Origin: CAZTZL01 sp964537715
Lineage (GTDB): Bacteria; Zhuqueibacterota; QNDG01; DSAB01
Reading direction: 5' to 3'
Length of the DNA: 5,303 bases
Assembly: GCA_964537715.1 (NCBI GenBank)
Contig: CAZIAH010000183.1
Span: forward strand, 1 to 5,303
Positions 4,638-5,303 of the stretch are shown in pieces. Numbering within the stretch: the stretch's first letter is position 1; every line of letters begins with the position of its first letter. The notes under the pieces were generated by a model. It ran no database searches. It had not been told where the DNA came from and saw only the letters and a program-made list of their open reading frames with translations. Position numbers and translations under genes: made by a program.

Positions 4638-5303
4638 ATGCGCTGGAAAGGAATCATCACATTCGTAATCCTGGTCATCGTGATCGGGATCATTTCGATG
4701 CTATTTATGAACCGGTGGGTCGAATCCGGTCTCGAAAAAACCGGGCAGGCGATCGTGGGCGCGAGGGTCGATATCGACGATCTCAAGCTCGGTCTCAGTC
4801 CGCTCTCCATCGAATGGCAGCGGCTTCAGGTCACCGATCCGCAACACACGATGAAGAATATTATCGAAACCGGCCGGACCGCTTTCCGATTGAATGTGCC
4901 GGCACTTTTGAGAAAACGGATTATCATCGATGAGATGACGCTGGCCGATGTCCGTTCCGGAACGGACCGAGCCTATGATGGGGCTTTGCCGAAAAAGAAG
5001 CCGAAAAAGAAGAAAGAACAACCAGGGCTTTTTGACAAGGTCAAAGGGAAATTAGATCAACAAATCGACCGACTGCCCGTGATGCAGTTCGATATGAATC
5101 AGGTCAAACGCAAAATGAATCTTGACAGTCTTTTTGCTTTGGTCGATCTGAAAATGGCGGACCGCGTCGATTCGGTGAAAACCGACATCAATCAAACTTC
5201 AAAAAAATGGGACGACTTTTATCGGTCTTTTCATCCGGAAGAGGATTTAAAATCGATCCGAGCCGAATTCGCCAGCATCGAACCGGAAAAGATCAAAACC
5301 CTG
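4638..5303 (+). CDS. TIGR03545 family envelope protein, N-terminal part; gene runs off the right edge
   Basis: The frame is open from ATG 4638 to the edge (222 codons), preceded by GGGAG (4625-4629) at 8 nt. Residues 5-24 form a single hydrophobic helix after MRWK, an uncleaved signal-anchor or signal peptide, so the rest is probably periplasmic. Residues 29-118 resemble the start of TIGR03545 and AsmA-like proteins: VGARVDIDDLKLGLSPLSI (40-58), LQVTDPQHTMKNI (63-75), LNVPALLRKRIIIDEM (85-100), then SGTDRAYDGALP (107-118). A lysine run (KKKPKKKK, 119-126) leads to an alpha-helical, probably coiled-coil segment (about 131-222). Family members are several hundred residues long, so more than half is missing. 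TIGR03545 is uncharacterised, restricted to bacteria with outer membranes, and usually paired with TIGR03546 as here. A role in bridging inner and outer membrane is inference only. Confidence 0.85.
   Translation, partial: MRWKGIITFVILVIVIGIISMLFMNRWVESGLEKTGQAIVGARVDIDDLKLGLSPLSIEWQRLQVTDPQHTMKNIIETGRTAFRLNVPALLRKRIIIDEMTLADVRSGTDRAYDGALPKKKPKKKKEQPGLFDKVKGKLDQQIDRLPVMQFDMNQVKRKMNLDSLFALVDLKMADRVDSVKTDINQTSKKWDDFYRSFHPEEDLKSIRAEFASIEPEKIKTL

Noticed and set aside
4604..5021. Minus- and plus-strand frames over the start of the TIGR03545 gene
   Set aside because: They conflict with the TIGR03545 frame, which has a ribosome site, a signal-anchor helix and family motifs.

Overview
The window comes from a Gram-negative-type bacterium of moderate GC. 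It has strong AGGAG-like ribosome binding sites, AT-rich intergenic regions, a lipoprotein-type peptidase and a TIGR03546/TIGR03545 gene pair, which is known only from organisms with outer membranes. The clear Shine-Dalgarno sites argue against typical Bacteroidetes. A deeply branching FCB-type or delta-proteobacterium-like lineage would fit, but the sequence does not settle this. No tRNA, rRNA, CRISPR array, insertion sequence or phage gene is visible; this looks like chromosomal housekeeping and envelope territory.

Layout. Positions 1-836 (minus strand) hold the N-terminal 278 codons of a lipoprotein-like dipeptidyl-peptidase III (M49) family protein that runs off the left edge. A 331-bp AT-rich divergent intergenic region (837-1167) carries a candidate sigma-70 promoter for the peptidase. 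Facing the other way is a near-consensus sigma-54 (-24/-12) promoter, with palindromic and repeated motifs at enhancer-like distance, driving a small heat-shock protein (hsp20, 1168-1596). A 16-bp perfect hairpin at 1621-1658 separates hsp20 from the convergent PLP-homeostasis gene of the YggS family (1714-2370, minus). A second AT-rich divergent region (2371-2566) starts a plus-strand operon.

The operon has four tightly packed genes: a YprB-like RNase H-fold exonuclease fused to a TPR-like region (2567-3826); a half-size UPF0016/GDT1 cation transporter with one E-x-G-D-K-T motif (3811-4089, overlapping its predecessor by 16 nt); a TIGR03546 (DUF2062-like) membrane protein (4110-4634); and the N-terminal 222 residues of a TIGR03545 protein, anchored by one N-terminal helix, that runs off the right edge (4638-5303).

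The most attractive leads are sigma-54 control of an sHsp with candidate activator sites, and the uncharacterised TIGR03546/TIGR03545 envelope pair co-transcribed with a single-repeat GDT1 transporter and a nuclease. The pair itself is a known but functionally undescribed family combination. No completely new system is evident.
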